24,533 bases of DNA from Patellaria atrata CBS 101060 (Eukaryota; Ascomycota; Dothideomycetes; Patellariales; Patellariaceae). The translations under genes and the position numbers were made by a program. Shown here piece after piece: positions 10,696 through 20,045 of this stretch. Position 1 is the stretch's first letter, and the number at the start of each line of letters is the position of its first letter. The stretch lies in assembly GCA_010093705.1 (NCBI GenBank), contig MU006097.1, positions 1,196,286 through 1,220,818 of the forward strand. The letters run 5' to 3'. The notes under the pieces were generated by a model, which made no database searches, was not told the DNA's origin, and saw nothing but the letters and a program-made list of their open reading frames with translations.

Positions 10696-11303
10696 CGTAC
10701 TATCGATGCTTTTCTCCTCGGAAGCAGCATGTCATCTTGGTTTCAATCAATCATTCGATTAGACTTTAAACTGACGTCTAATGGGGTTCAATGGGTAGGA
10801 GTTCCTACGATTATTCGTAGGGTGTGAATATGTCGTTGTTCACACCACCTAGGTCACTGCGCGCTTCTAGTACATATGTGTCTACCATAAGTTCAAAAAA
10901 CTTTTCTAGTCTTCCAGGATATATACAGTTCGGCTGTCTGTACAGTCCAATCTTTACATGCAGTGGAGTCGAAGCGCCTTTTTTCTGAGAGGGCCTCAAC
11001 CATACATTGAGCTACCTTGGGAGAGTCATGACGAGGAACGGATACTGTCAAGCCATCACAATACGAACAAAGACCAAGCAGACATCTATAAAAAGCGTTA
11101 TTTCCGAGGATCCATGAAGTCTCACTCTTACCGTGTTATGTCTGAGCTCCAATATACAGATAGAGTACTCGTTAATGAAGATATCCTTGGTTTGGAAGTA
11201 TCATTCCAAGATTTGATACGATCGACGGTTGCTCCAACAGCATAATCACCAACCTAACAAATTGTGAAGGTCCAGTTTCGATCTGAAGTGCGTGGGTTTA
11301 TTT
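10696..11303. other. Intergenic with unassigned overlapping frames
   Basis: 608 bp. A 95-codon frame on plus (10958-11245) overlaps a 62-codon frame on minus (10811-10999). The minus one looks slightly more protein-like (GLYRQPNC, EKFFELMVDTY) but I recognise no family and see no convincing splice partners. It may be the remnant of a gene. Confidence 0.35.
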
Positions 11304-12743
11304 CTATACGTTCCATATCTTGAGTACATTTTCCACTGTAGCATTAGGACCACTCCGCTTTTGCGCGAGTAGCAAAAGGTTCAGTGCTCCGGTGGCAAGG
11401 TACGCAGGACAATTTACCCGCCGCATCTCATCTACCACTGCGCTCATTTTTTCACATATTGACCGAAGGTCTCCAACAGAACTGTAATCGAGTACTGACT
11501 CCTCGCCTTTTATTGCTCGTATCATAGCTCCACCACATTTCCGAAACATCTTACTGCCACCTGCTGCGTCGTTTACCAATTCGAAGAACTGATCAAGGGG
11601 TAGGCCAAGGTGATGCGCAAACCCGATTGCTTCTGAAGCGGCGCAGATATAAATTCCCATTAGCATATTGAGTACCAACTTGATATGGTGATCTTGCTCT
11701 TCAGAAGATACTTCACTATTGACTTTCAGAACGGGGTCCGGGTAATATATACGAACCATTCCCGAGTCATCATTCGGGCCATAGCCCTGGGATAACCCGG
11801 AGAGGTAAACCTGCTCACTGATTGAAGAGAGCGGTGTTGGGAACTGTTCGAGACGTGCCATAGAGGTGATGATACCCTAGTAGTGTGAGTACAATATACA
11901 TGTGCAATTTTCTTTTACATATACACACCACATCTTTCAGTATAATAGTCAACGCACTAACCCCTGGGAAATAGTCTTCTTCCAATATTCGCAGTACTCT
12001 ATTCTCGAACATCCACGACCATGAATCGGAATTAATAATAGCACCCTTGACTACTCTCGCGTTAAGGCCAAATCTAGCAGCCGCGCCCATCGCTTCGGAG
12101 ACGGACAGGATGTGGATCGCAGCAAGCACCTGATGAACCATTTTCATATTGCTGCCTGCTCCTACACCACCCCTAACAATATAAAGTTTCTTTGTGTCTG
12201 CCATCTCGGATAGAATAGTCTTTCCTTGATTGATTGCGGCATCTGATCCCCCGGCCATGATTGAAAGTGTTCCATTTGCTGCTCTAGCTGCACCCCCAGA
12301 AACCGGGCTGTCGATGAATAAGATGTCGTCTCTGCCAATCTCCTTGAGTTTACGTTCCACAGATTGAGCGTAGGCGGCGGGTACTGTCGAACACAACAAA
12401 AATGTTGCCCCCTTTGGTAGGGCTACAGATAGACCGGTAGTCAGTCGAGAATTATATGTTTCTGGTGTTATTCTATCTAACCTTCTATAATCCCCCCTAC
12501 ACCAAACATCGCTGTCTCTGCTTGAGCTGCAGTAGCTACCATGCAGATGTAGTACATACTCTCAGCAGCAGAATCAGAGAGAGATGTGACCGCAAGACCT
12601 CCAGCGGCCTCGAACCGTTCCACGCTCTTCGAAAATACATCGTATCCTTTCACCGGATATCCTAACTTGACCAGATTCGTTGCCATACCCAATCCCATGG
12701 CTCCTAGGCCACAGAAACCAATTACCGGCTTCACAGAAGACAT
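11304..12743 (-). CDS. LtnD-like beta-hydroxyacid dehydrogenase with duplicated C-domain
   Basis: Three exons on minus, 12743-12482, 12422-11929 and 11876-11304, give 442 residues. The Rossmann motif is GFCGLGAMGLGM (9-20); the substrate loop is DSPVSGGAARAANGTL (125-140); the catalytic Lys is K181 in GAGSNMKMVHQVLA. The His after Met-Val, rather than the usual Asn, is a trait I associate with L-threonate dehydrogenase-type members. The family oxidises 3-hydroxyacids or aldonates with NAD(P). Residues 316-442 repeat the helical C-domain (HIKLVLNMLMGIYICAASEA resembles MKMVHQVLAAIHILSVSEA), so the protein has about one and a half dehydrogenase units. This matches the N-terminal part of fused dehydrogenase/DUF1537/aldolase proteins. 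It is divergent from the aldolase gene, suggesting joint use. Substrate is not determined. Confidence 0.85.
11877..11928 (-). other. Intron 2 of the dehydrogenase gene
   Basis: 52 bp, donor GTGTGT, CTCAC branch site, acceptor CTAG, phase 0. Splicing joins ALTIILKDV to GIITSMARLEQFPTPL. Confidence 0.85.
12423..12481 (-). other. Intron 1 of the dehydrogenase gene
   Basis: 59 bp, donor GTTAGA, ACTGAC branch site, acceptor TGTAG. It splits a codon (G|CC, Ala) and gives IIEALPKGATFLLCST, which reads through the conserved core. Confidence 0.88.
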
Positions 12744-13266
12744 TTCTTTTTCCACAACCTCTCGATAGTCTGTAGGGGTACTAGATTCTAATAATCTATT
12801 CTGGTAGGGATAGAGCGATTGGATTTTCACGTTTCTGAACAGAAAGTAAAGAAGATTATCAGTCGCGACAATGTAAACTTTGCATAGTTCTGGATGAGAT
12901 TTTGACACAGATTCTTTTACTCTCCGAGCCGTATACATATTCAGAGAAACCTCAAGACCTAAAAGTAAGATCCAACGCTTATACACCAACCTTGGGTACA
13001 GAAAAGTGAACTTGTGCTGCGGGGTAGACCCAAAAGGCCCTAGAACTACCTGTAACCTGGAAACGATACCGGTTGTTTAGACCGGCTATTATTATTTTTT
13101 CTTGAGATGTGCGTACAAGCAATGCGTAATAGAGAATCTGTTCGAACACTGCGCACATGAGATGACGTTAGCTCCACTTCTAAACTATTTGAATAATAGC
13201 TTTACATTAGATTTGACAGGTTTTCACCGAATCGAATCAGTCATACCGTCCTTACGCACTACAACA
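12744..13266. promoter_or_regulatory. Bidirectional promoter, dehydrogenase/aldolase; CCG-N11-CGG site
   Basis: The 523 bp between the two start codons must serve both genes. CCG at 13069-13071 and CGG at 13083-13085 form an everted repeat with an 11-bp spacer inside an inverted CCGG pair, the kind of site used by Zn2Cys6 regulators. An AT-rich run follows at 13087-13100. Which factor binds is unknown. Confidence 0.4.
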
Positions 13267-14188
13267 ATGAGTTACGAGTCTATGAAGAATAATCGAGCTA
13301 TTGCTATCCTCGATGCAGCATCCGTTGGGGGTTATGGTGTCCCCGGAATGTGCTGTTACAACACGGAGGGCATCATTGCAACCGTACGGGCTGCTGAAGC
13401 GAAGCGGAGTCCAGCAATGATTCTCCTCTTCCCGTGGGCAATCCACTATGCTGATGGCCTCCTTGTTCATCTTGCTGCTGAAGCCTGCCGAAACGCGAAA
13501 GTACCAGTGACTCTACACATGGACCATGCACAGGACCCGGAGATCATAATGCGTGCTGCAGAACTAGGGGGGTTTGATAGTATCATGGTTGACATGAGCC
13601 ATTATGAGAAAGAGGAAAACTTAAGATTGACAAAGGGGTTGACGGAATACTTGCACGAAAGGGGAATCGCTACTGAAGCAGAACCTGGCAGAATTGAAGG
13701 GGGGGAGGATGGAGTTAAAGATACTGCAGACCTTCAAGGCATTCTAACTACTCCAAAACAGGCCCAAGAGTTTGTAGACACTGGTATCGACTGGCTTGCA
13801 CCCGCATTTGGTAATGTTCATGGGAATTATGGCCCTCGCGGTATACAACTGGAGTTCGACCGGCTGAGTAGTATCAACAAAGCAGTAGGGCAGAAAGTGA
13901 GATTAGTACTGCACGGCGCAGATCCTTTCACGCAAGAGATCTTCCAAAATTGTATTGGGTATGGGGTGTCCAAGATAAATATCAACAAAGGTGGAATCCC
14001 ATACTATATCAATCGTCTGACAACTACTAATATACCATAATACAGTTCTAAACAACGAGTACATAAGGGTGCATCAAGAAAAAGCGGGCAAAGCACCACT
14101 GACCTCTGTCATCGAAGACGCTACCAATGCGATGCAAAAAGCAGTTGAACGCTGTATAGATATGTTAGGCTCCGCGGGAAAAGTTTAA
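13267..14188 (+). CDS. Class II ketose-bisphosphate aldolase family protein
   Basis: Exons 13267-13990 and 14046-14188 give 288 residues, typical for this family. Zinc and catalytic motifs are complete: LHMDHAQDPE (D86, H87), the acidic EAEPGRIEGGEDG loop (137-149), the APAFGNVHGNYGPRG segment (H185) and VLHGADP (H216); KININK precedes the splice junction. Such enzymes split ketose bisphosphates or related sugar phosphates to dihydroxyacetone phosphate and an aldehyde. Similarity is to the aldolase domain of the multidomain dehydrogenase/DUF1537/aldolase proteins and to GatY/KbaY types rather than to glycolytic FbaA; this is my reading of the motifs. Start 13267 is chosen because the protein begins there in register with the family. 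The in-frame ATG at 13102 would add 55 residues of no known domain. Divergent from the dehydrogenase. Confidence 0.9.
13991..14045 (+). other. Intron of the aldolase gene
   Basis: 55 bp. The donor GTGGAA is a weak match, but the acceptor ATACAG and upstream CTAAT/CTGAC branch candidates are good. Splicing gives ININKVLNNEYIRVHQEKAG, the expected C-terminal helix; without it the frame stops after 16 unrelated residues. Confidence 0.85.
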
Positions 14189-15490
14189 GTTACCTACTTA
14201 ACCAATCGTATTAGGTAAGATTAATCTGGGAAAGAACTGAGTTCACATTATCCGCTTCTGCAAGTATGCTATTTTGAGAGCAGTCCGTTACTAGAAATTC
14301 TTCAGACCGTTTTATACATGCGTTATTAACCACAATTTGAAAGACTTTGGCCTTCCTTAAGATTCACGCACGGCAAACCAGTCTTCATTCCTAAGTTACG
14401 AGGATAGTAGTCACGCTAATCAAGAGTGATCTTCTACACTCCCAAGTTGTTATAGCTCAATGTTAACTGGAAGCTACTTAAGCGGATCATTCTAAGTTCT
14501 TGAGAATCATGGTACGGCCCTTGGTTCGGTTCAATTCGTACTGAGGACTTGGAAATACAACAGTTAAACAAGGTGCATAGTGCATTGGATCTGTTGATAT
14601 GGATTAAAGAGAAAGTATTATACTGAAGGATTCTCAAAGACCATTGCAACGAGTACGCCAGCTGGAGCATTTAGAAGTAAATGTTTGCACCCCTTGATAT
14701 CGATACACCTATCTACGCACCTAAGCTTTAGAGAACGAGCAGGAAAGATCACTCAATGACGAAGTCTAGAACAATGCCTCGACGTCCTCTTCATACAGAT
14801 ATCAACGGAAGGGTATATGTTAAGATTCAGGGGCTCAAGGACTTAATACCCAGAATGGTTGGTGTGTCTTAATTCTCTATTTCTCTACCTCTATACCTCT
14901 ATACCCCACTGAGCCCTATCTGTTTAGCAAACATACGGCAGTTGTACCGTTTATCATGGCTATCCAATATCAGGGAAGACAACGATTGGTGAGTAATATA
15001 GGCTAAGTTAAATTTCAAGGTGGGGAGCGATCCCTTTGACCACATTGCAGCAGATGCTAGAGATTGACTAGGTTACATATGAAGCTCACGCATGCTCGTA
15101 TAGATTCAACTGCTCTCACTCAGCTATTGGAACCAATGGGCATCTCACTGATATTAATCTGATTGGCCGTGATGCAGTCGAAATGCAGAACCTAGGACGT
15201 CCCCTCAACGGACACCATCTCCATACGACGAGATGTACAGAGTTTACAGTACATGAGGAATGGATAATTATATGATCTTAGTTACCGACCATTTTTCTTT
15301 TTAAACTGGGCCAACTGTCATCCTCTCGCTGTTGAAGTCCGGTCCTACGAGCTTGGAGGGCCGCAGTGTTATCGCTGGTCTTTCTTAAGCAAACAACAGC
15401 GATTATATCGCAGATTTTATACGGGCCTCTCATTTCTTGTTTCCCACTGTAGTCTCCAGTGCATAGAGCATTAACTCCTCGAATTCGAAG
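14189..15490. other. 1.3-kb gap with coding-like, unassigned fragments
   Basis: No gene can be named. A speculative model on plus starts at 14756: exon 14756-14861 (PRRPLHTDINGRVYVKIQGL, then KDLIPRMV), intron GTGTGT...TTTAG, exon 14928-14988 (NIRQLYRLSWLSNIREDNDW), then GTGAGT. Beyond that two overlapping frames look coding: LHMKLTHARIDSTALTQLL from 15072, and a 66-codon open frame at 15075-15274 (GRDAVEMQNLGRPLNG, HHLHTTRCTEF). Earlier fragments near 14240-14330 (LLQVCYFESSPLLEILQTV) are also protein-like but isolated. The stretch could be a decayed gene, a gene with many introns, or chance. Confidence 0.35.
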
Positions 15491-17580
15491 ATGGGTATCA
15501 GTACGGAACGAGCTACTCCCATCAAAGAAAATTGGAAATGCATTATCATCTGTCTGGCTATGTCCTTGGCTAACTGTCAATATGGGTACGAGCTGTAGTA
15601 GAACTTTAAGGCTCTGATATTTGCTTACGGCACAGGTATGACACGGCTACAATTGCTGGTTTTCAGGCCATGGTTGGCTTTCTAAAAATCTACGGTTTCA
15701 AAGACCCACAGGCAAAGATCGGATGGAACATTCACAGTGAGAAGTGCATTCCCTCCAACAATCGCGATGGCTGAGCAAGTCCTCAAGCAACGCCGCAGCA
15801 GCTCATCAGTTCATTTTTGAATATTGGCACAATTATTGGTGTTGTCCTTACACATTCATGGGGCCGCCGGTTCGGTCGAAGACAGTCAATTTGGCTCGCA
15901 TCATTTATCTCTTTTATTGCTGCAGGCCTTCAGGTCGGGACAGTAAATCTTGCAGGTTTATATATCGGGAGAATTTTGATTGTCAGTGCATTCATGACCT
16001 TTACAGACCTCGTACTACCCTCACTAGTTACATGGCTGTGCTAACGAAATTCAACAGGGGATCAGTAACGGTTTCTTCATTACCTTCGCCAACGTATACA
16101 CTGCAGAAGTTAGTCCAGCACATCTTCGAGGTGCAATCGTATCGTTCTTCGGTGTTTGGGTAAATATTGGGAGTATGCTCGGTGCAGTTGCGAACAACTT
16201 CTCTAAGGACTATACGTATGATTCCGATTACAAACATTTAAATCTCAGATGTATTAATTACCCTTCTAGAAATAAACTTGCTTACCAAATTCCTCTTGCG
16301 AGCCTGTACGCGATACCGTTCTTCCTCAGCATTCTCGTATTTTTCCTCCCAGAGTCACCCAGATGGCTTTTAATGCAAGAAAAACCGGATGACGCTAAAA
16401 AAGCACTTGAAAGGCTTCGTGGAAGTTCCTTCAAGAGTAGACCGGAATTACTGGAGGAGGAATTTCTTGAGATGAGTCGAGGTATCCTCGAAGAGAAAGA
16501 ACTGGCAACTGGCTCCTCTTTCAAAGACATGTTTAAGGGCACCGATCTGAGAAGAACAATCATATGCTTTGCAGTCATTCTCAGTCATTCGAGTTCTGGC
16601 GTATGGCTCATTATCGGCTATGGGGTAAGTCACAGCACACTATGCCTTGCCAGACAGTTCATGCTGACGGGGTCATTAGACCTTCTTCTTCCAGATGGCA
16701 GGAGTAAATAAACCTTTTTTTGCAACTATCATTAAATCTTTGATGGGATTCTTAGGCGTATGTCTCGGTATTGCACTGAATTACAAATCTATCGGGAGAC
16801 GATTTAGCATGCTGATCGGTCATGGCGGTGCTGCGCTATTTATGCTTGGTATGGGCATCGCTCAAACTGTAGCTCCTCAAACACAAGAGGCTGGAAAAAC
16901 CATTGTAGCATGTGCTCTGATGTATCACTTTGTTTACAATGGATTCTCCGGCGCGGTCAGCTGGCCAATAGCAAACGAAGTGGTGAGCTCTCGGCTGAGG
17001 GTCATCACTATAGGGGTTGGGACCGGTGTCAACTACGTCTTGTAAGTGGCGACTCGTACTCATGCGATAATGAAATTAGATGCTAATATATCATTTAGTG
17101 CTTGTATGTGGCCCTTGGCCCTCTATCACGGAATAGAGAAGTGTACTAACAAGAGTTTTAGGGTGCACGAGTTTTACAGCCCCTTATTTCATCAATTCTA
17201 AAGAACTCAATTGGGGTGCTAAATATGCATATGTTTGGGCAGTATCCAATGCTATTACTTTCGGTGAGTCTTTTGCATACTAAATTCCAGCACTCATTCT
17301 CACTTCTACCAGTGTACTTCTATGTCTTTCTTCCCGGTAAGTCCTCGCATTTACAGATGTTCAGCAATCACTCATTTTGGCCTAAGAAATGCGTAACCGC
17401 TCACTCGAGGAAATTGATGAGCTTTTCCATAACGAGGTTCCAAGGCGCGACTTTCCTAAGTATCAATGTGCTTCCTCAACGCAAGCCAGAGAGCTTGCTC
17501 TCAAAAATACAGGTGTGGACGACGGTACCGACGAGAAGGAAAAGCAACCGAAGGTTGAACAGAGAGAACTTGCTGCGTGA
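15491..17580 (+). CDS. MFS sugar porter (hexose/disaccharide transporter type)
   Basis: Ten exons: 15491-15585, 15636-15736, 15788-15981, 16058-16215, 16270-16624, 16680-17041, 17099-17103, 17162-17263, 17313-17336 and 17387-17580, giving 529 residues, the usual size. Sugar-porter signatures are all present: QYGYDTATIAGFQ in helix 1, GRRFGRRQSIWLASF between helices 2 and 3, YIGRILIGISNGF with EVSPAHLRGA, PESPRWLL (210-217), NEVVSSRLR, and the C-terminal LPEMRNRSLEEID, a PETKGRSLEEID variant with Met-Arg replacing Thr-Lys. The tail RRDFPKYQC is typical of fungal members. It should import a sugar or sugar acid by proton symport. Its position beside the dehydrogenase and aldolase suggests it feeds them; substrate is unknown. 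Exon 7 is only 5 nt, and intron 4 is in frame. Confidence 0.85.
16216..16269 (+). other. 54-bp in-frame intron 4 of the MFS gene
   Basis: Donor GTATGA, acceptor TTCTAG. Its length is a multiple of three and it holds no stop, so unspliced RNA still encodes a transporter with 18 extra residues. Splicing gives NNFSKDYTNKLAYQIPL, which fits the family better, hence my choice. Confidence 0.7.
16625..16679 (+). other. Intron 5 of the MFS gene
   Basis: 55 bp, GTAAGT donor, CTGAC branch, acceptor CATTAG. A CAG 16 nt further on is also possible, but CATTAG restores IIGYGTFFFQMAGV, the conserved helix-7 motif, so it is preferred. Confidence 0.8.
17099..17103 (+). other. 5-nt micro-exon (exon 7) of the MFS gene
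   Basis: TGCTT lies between the acceptor ATTTAG (branch GCTAAT) and the donor GTATGT. With it, codons read VNYVFAW then CTSFTAPYFIN, the expected helix. Without it, joining exon 6 to exon 8 shifts the frame and reaches a stop after about 14 codons. Confidence 0.75.
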
Positions 17581-18264
17581 GATGCACGGGAATGGGGAGT
17601 ATTCCGTAGTAGGAACTAGATTAGTTCTAATGTATACATGAGTAATGAAATCGACCCTCTACAGGGTTAGCACTCTGTTGTCTATAGTTAAATTATGAAT
17701 TGCACGTGTATGAATCTATAAGGATATAGCATTTGAAAGGAGAAATTTTAAACCGTGTAAACATAACATATTAATCAGTCAATCACTGTCGCATTCTTTG
17801 ATGGCAACCCTTATTAAGCTCTTACCTTGTAAGGTTGGTTGTAATTATCTGTTACTTCTTACAATACATCCCAGCCTTTAGCGATAAAACGGTAGAGTAC
17901 TATGTACGTTATGATAGATTTGGTGAACACAAAAAGTTGTTCTAATTGGCTTCTATATCTTAACGTGCTGACTCAAAAACCAAAAACATATCTGACTCGA
18001 GTTTCTGAGATAAATAACAACTTTTCCTATTTGGTTGTAGGGATACGAGCAAGGGTCAAAATACATCGAGCAGAGCAGTTAGAGCTCTACCTTACACGCA
18101 CACCCAGACCATTCACGTCTCCCATCTCCGCAATCTACTCCACCTTTTTCGTCTATACCCATCTGCACTTAATCTTCAACTTCTGATTAGGCTGGCAAAC
18201 GAGGTTACGCTCTGCAACTCTCCCCTTCAGCCCGGTCCGGAATCAGAAACCTCCACCATCCACC
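17581..18264. other. Intergenic: transporter 3' flank and TOM40 promoter
   Basis: 684 bp. CACGTG occurs at 17703-17708. The last 80 bp before the TOM40 ATG are pyrimidine-rich, ending CCACC-ATG, a good start context. A 94-codon frame at 17902-18186 has no recognisable feature. Confidence 0.45.
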
Positions 18265-19479
18265 ATGTCTCTCAGCGAAAAAAATGGTGCGCTGGAGTTG
18301 ATCACAGGTAATGCTGTTGCGCAGAGCTTGAATAATCTTTATACATCATTTCACGAGCGAAGAGACTCATTAGGGTTGTCTAATCCCGGCACCGTCGAGA
18401 ATATCGCAAAGGAGGTTTCTCGCGATGTATTTCTGAACAACCTCTCGTTCTCCGGGCTTCGAGCCGACCTCACAAAAGCATTCAGCGTAGCCCCTTTATT
18501 TCAGATTTCGCATGCATTGTCAATGGGATCGCAGGGTCTCCCGCCATACACCTACTCTGTTCTCTATGGTTCTTCTAAGGTCAGTGATGGCTCGCGATAT
18601 GGATGCTAATATCCGTGAACTTTTCGCTGACACCCTCTTAGGTTTTCATGCAAGCCTCTTTAGATAACGAGCTATCCCTCACTGGGCGTTTCAACTACCG
18701 CTGGAATCAAGGTTTGGTAACTAAAACATCAACGCAGATGCAAGGAGGTCAGGCTATGTTCTCTATCGACAATGACTACACCGGCTCCGATTTCTCCGCA
18801 TCGCTCAAAGCCATGAACCCTAACATTCTTGATGGTGGAATCACCGGTATTTGGGTCGGGAGCTGGTTACAGAGTGTGACTCCCCGTTTAGCACTGGGGA
18901 TCGAGGCCGTCTGGCAACGCCAAACTGTTAATATGGGCCCGGAAATGGCCTTATCCTATGCCGGGAAATACAAGGGAGATGACTGGACCGCAAGTGCTCA
19001 GTTATTATCGCAAGGAGCGGTGCAGGCAACGTACTGGCGCAGGCTGATGGATCGTGTTGAGGTTGGTGCAGATTGCACTCTTTCGTTCGCAGGTCTTGGG
19101 ATTGCAGGATCAGGTGCATTGATGGGCGGGGGGATAAGAAAGGAAGGCGTCGCGACGCTAGGTGCGAAGTACGATTTCCGCACTCAGTCTTCTTTCAGAG
19201 CGCAGATCGACAGTCAGGGGAGATTGGGTGCGTTATTGGAGAAGAGGGTTGCACCACCAGTATCAGTTACATTTGCGGGTGAGATCGATCATGCCAAGGT
19301 AAACCGCGTTCCTAATTTTTTTTACATGCCCAATAACTTTACGAATATGGGGGGATAGTAAGCTAACTGTGCTACTACAGAATACCGCGAAAGTGGGTCT
19401 GGCGGTCTCAATCGAAGCGGCTGGAGAGGAGGTCATGGAACAACAGGAGACCATGGCACAAGTCACTCCTCCCTTCTAA
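18265..19479 (+). CDS. TOM40: TOM40, channel of the mitochondrial outer-membrane translocase
   Basis: Exons 18265-18579, 18642-19298 and 19381-19479 give 356 residues, normal for the family. The N-terminal helix region ([20 protein letters not shown], then [14 protein letters not shown]) leads into the 19-strand porin-type barrel: [102 protein letters not shown]. The last exon (33 codons) supplies the final strand [10 protein letters not shown], which fits the beta-signal read by the SAM complex. Tom40 is the pore through which nearly all nuclear-encoded mitochondrial proteins enter. It lies tail to tail with TOM22, its partner, 566 bp apart. Confidence 0.95.
18580..18641 (+). other. Intron 1 of TOM40
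   Basis: 62 bp, donor GTCAGT, acceptor TCTTAG, phase 0. It joins LYGSSK to [11 protein letters not shown]. Confidence 0.9.
19299..19380 (+). other. Intron 2 of TOM40
   Basis: 82 bp, donor GTAAAC, GCTAAC branch site, acceptor CTACAG, phase 0. It is just before the last beta-strand; unspliced transcripts would lose the beta-signal. Confidence 0.9.
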
Positions 19480-20045
19480 TGCAATCCTACTATGATCCTC
19501 GTCCCGTTCTTCCTCCATCCTTCACGACGTCTTCGCAAGCATCTGGAACGAGCGCCATAACTTCTCAACTCTGTATTATCAGTATCACGGACTAACGGTC
19601 AAGCCCGTTATATAAAATTTCTGCTTTAAACATGGCGACGAGGGTGCTTGGGTTAATTCGAATAGCTACGACTTCGTTGTTAACAGTAGACGTCTGAATA
19701 ATTTCGCGGTAATACTCTCTAGACCCTTTTTCTGCAGAGCACAAGAGCGAAGGGTTGCGTAGTGTTGTGCATACTGTAAATATAGCATAATGCAATCGAT
19801 GGTCGTGGGAAACTCTTCTACTCCAGACTTAATTATGTGCAATTCGCTTGTCCAACAAGTAGGTGCCCGAGTCCTCCGTAACATTCATGCATTACAAACT
19901 GTTCCTTAAGAAGAGAGTTGGGAAAATTTGATTTACAGTACAGGCATGATAGTATTTACAAAAGGGATATTATAATACCACTGAAGCCTCTTATCCCTCA
20001 CCAACATTCACCCCATCCCGCTTATTTTCACCATTACTGTTTGAA
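19480..20045. other. Shared 3' region between TOM40 and TOM22
   Basis: 566 bp between two stop codons that face each other. No gene is supported; short frames on both strands lack any motif. It must hold both polyadenylation regions. Confidence 0.55.

Noticed and set aside
13102-13266. In-frame upstream ATG that would extend the aldolase by 55 residues
   Set aside because: The extra residues match no aldolase feature and contain no targeting signal I trust; the family start fits 13267.
14434-14670. 78-codon minus frame and the plus fragment EIQQLNKVHSALDLLIWI at about 14540-14600
   Set aside because: Each looks slightly protein-like, but short and isolated, with no family match; treated only as part of the unexplained 14189-15490 stretch.
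15744-16163. 139-codon frame overlapping the transporter
   Set aside because: Shifted frame over exons 3 and 4; the spliced model with sugar-porter motifs explains the region.
17902-18186. 94-codon frame upstream of TOM40
   Set aside because: No domain, low-complexity and AT-rich; more likely promoter and leader sequence.
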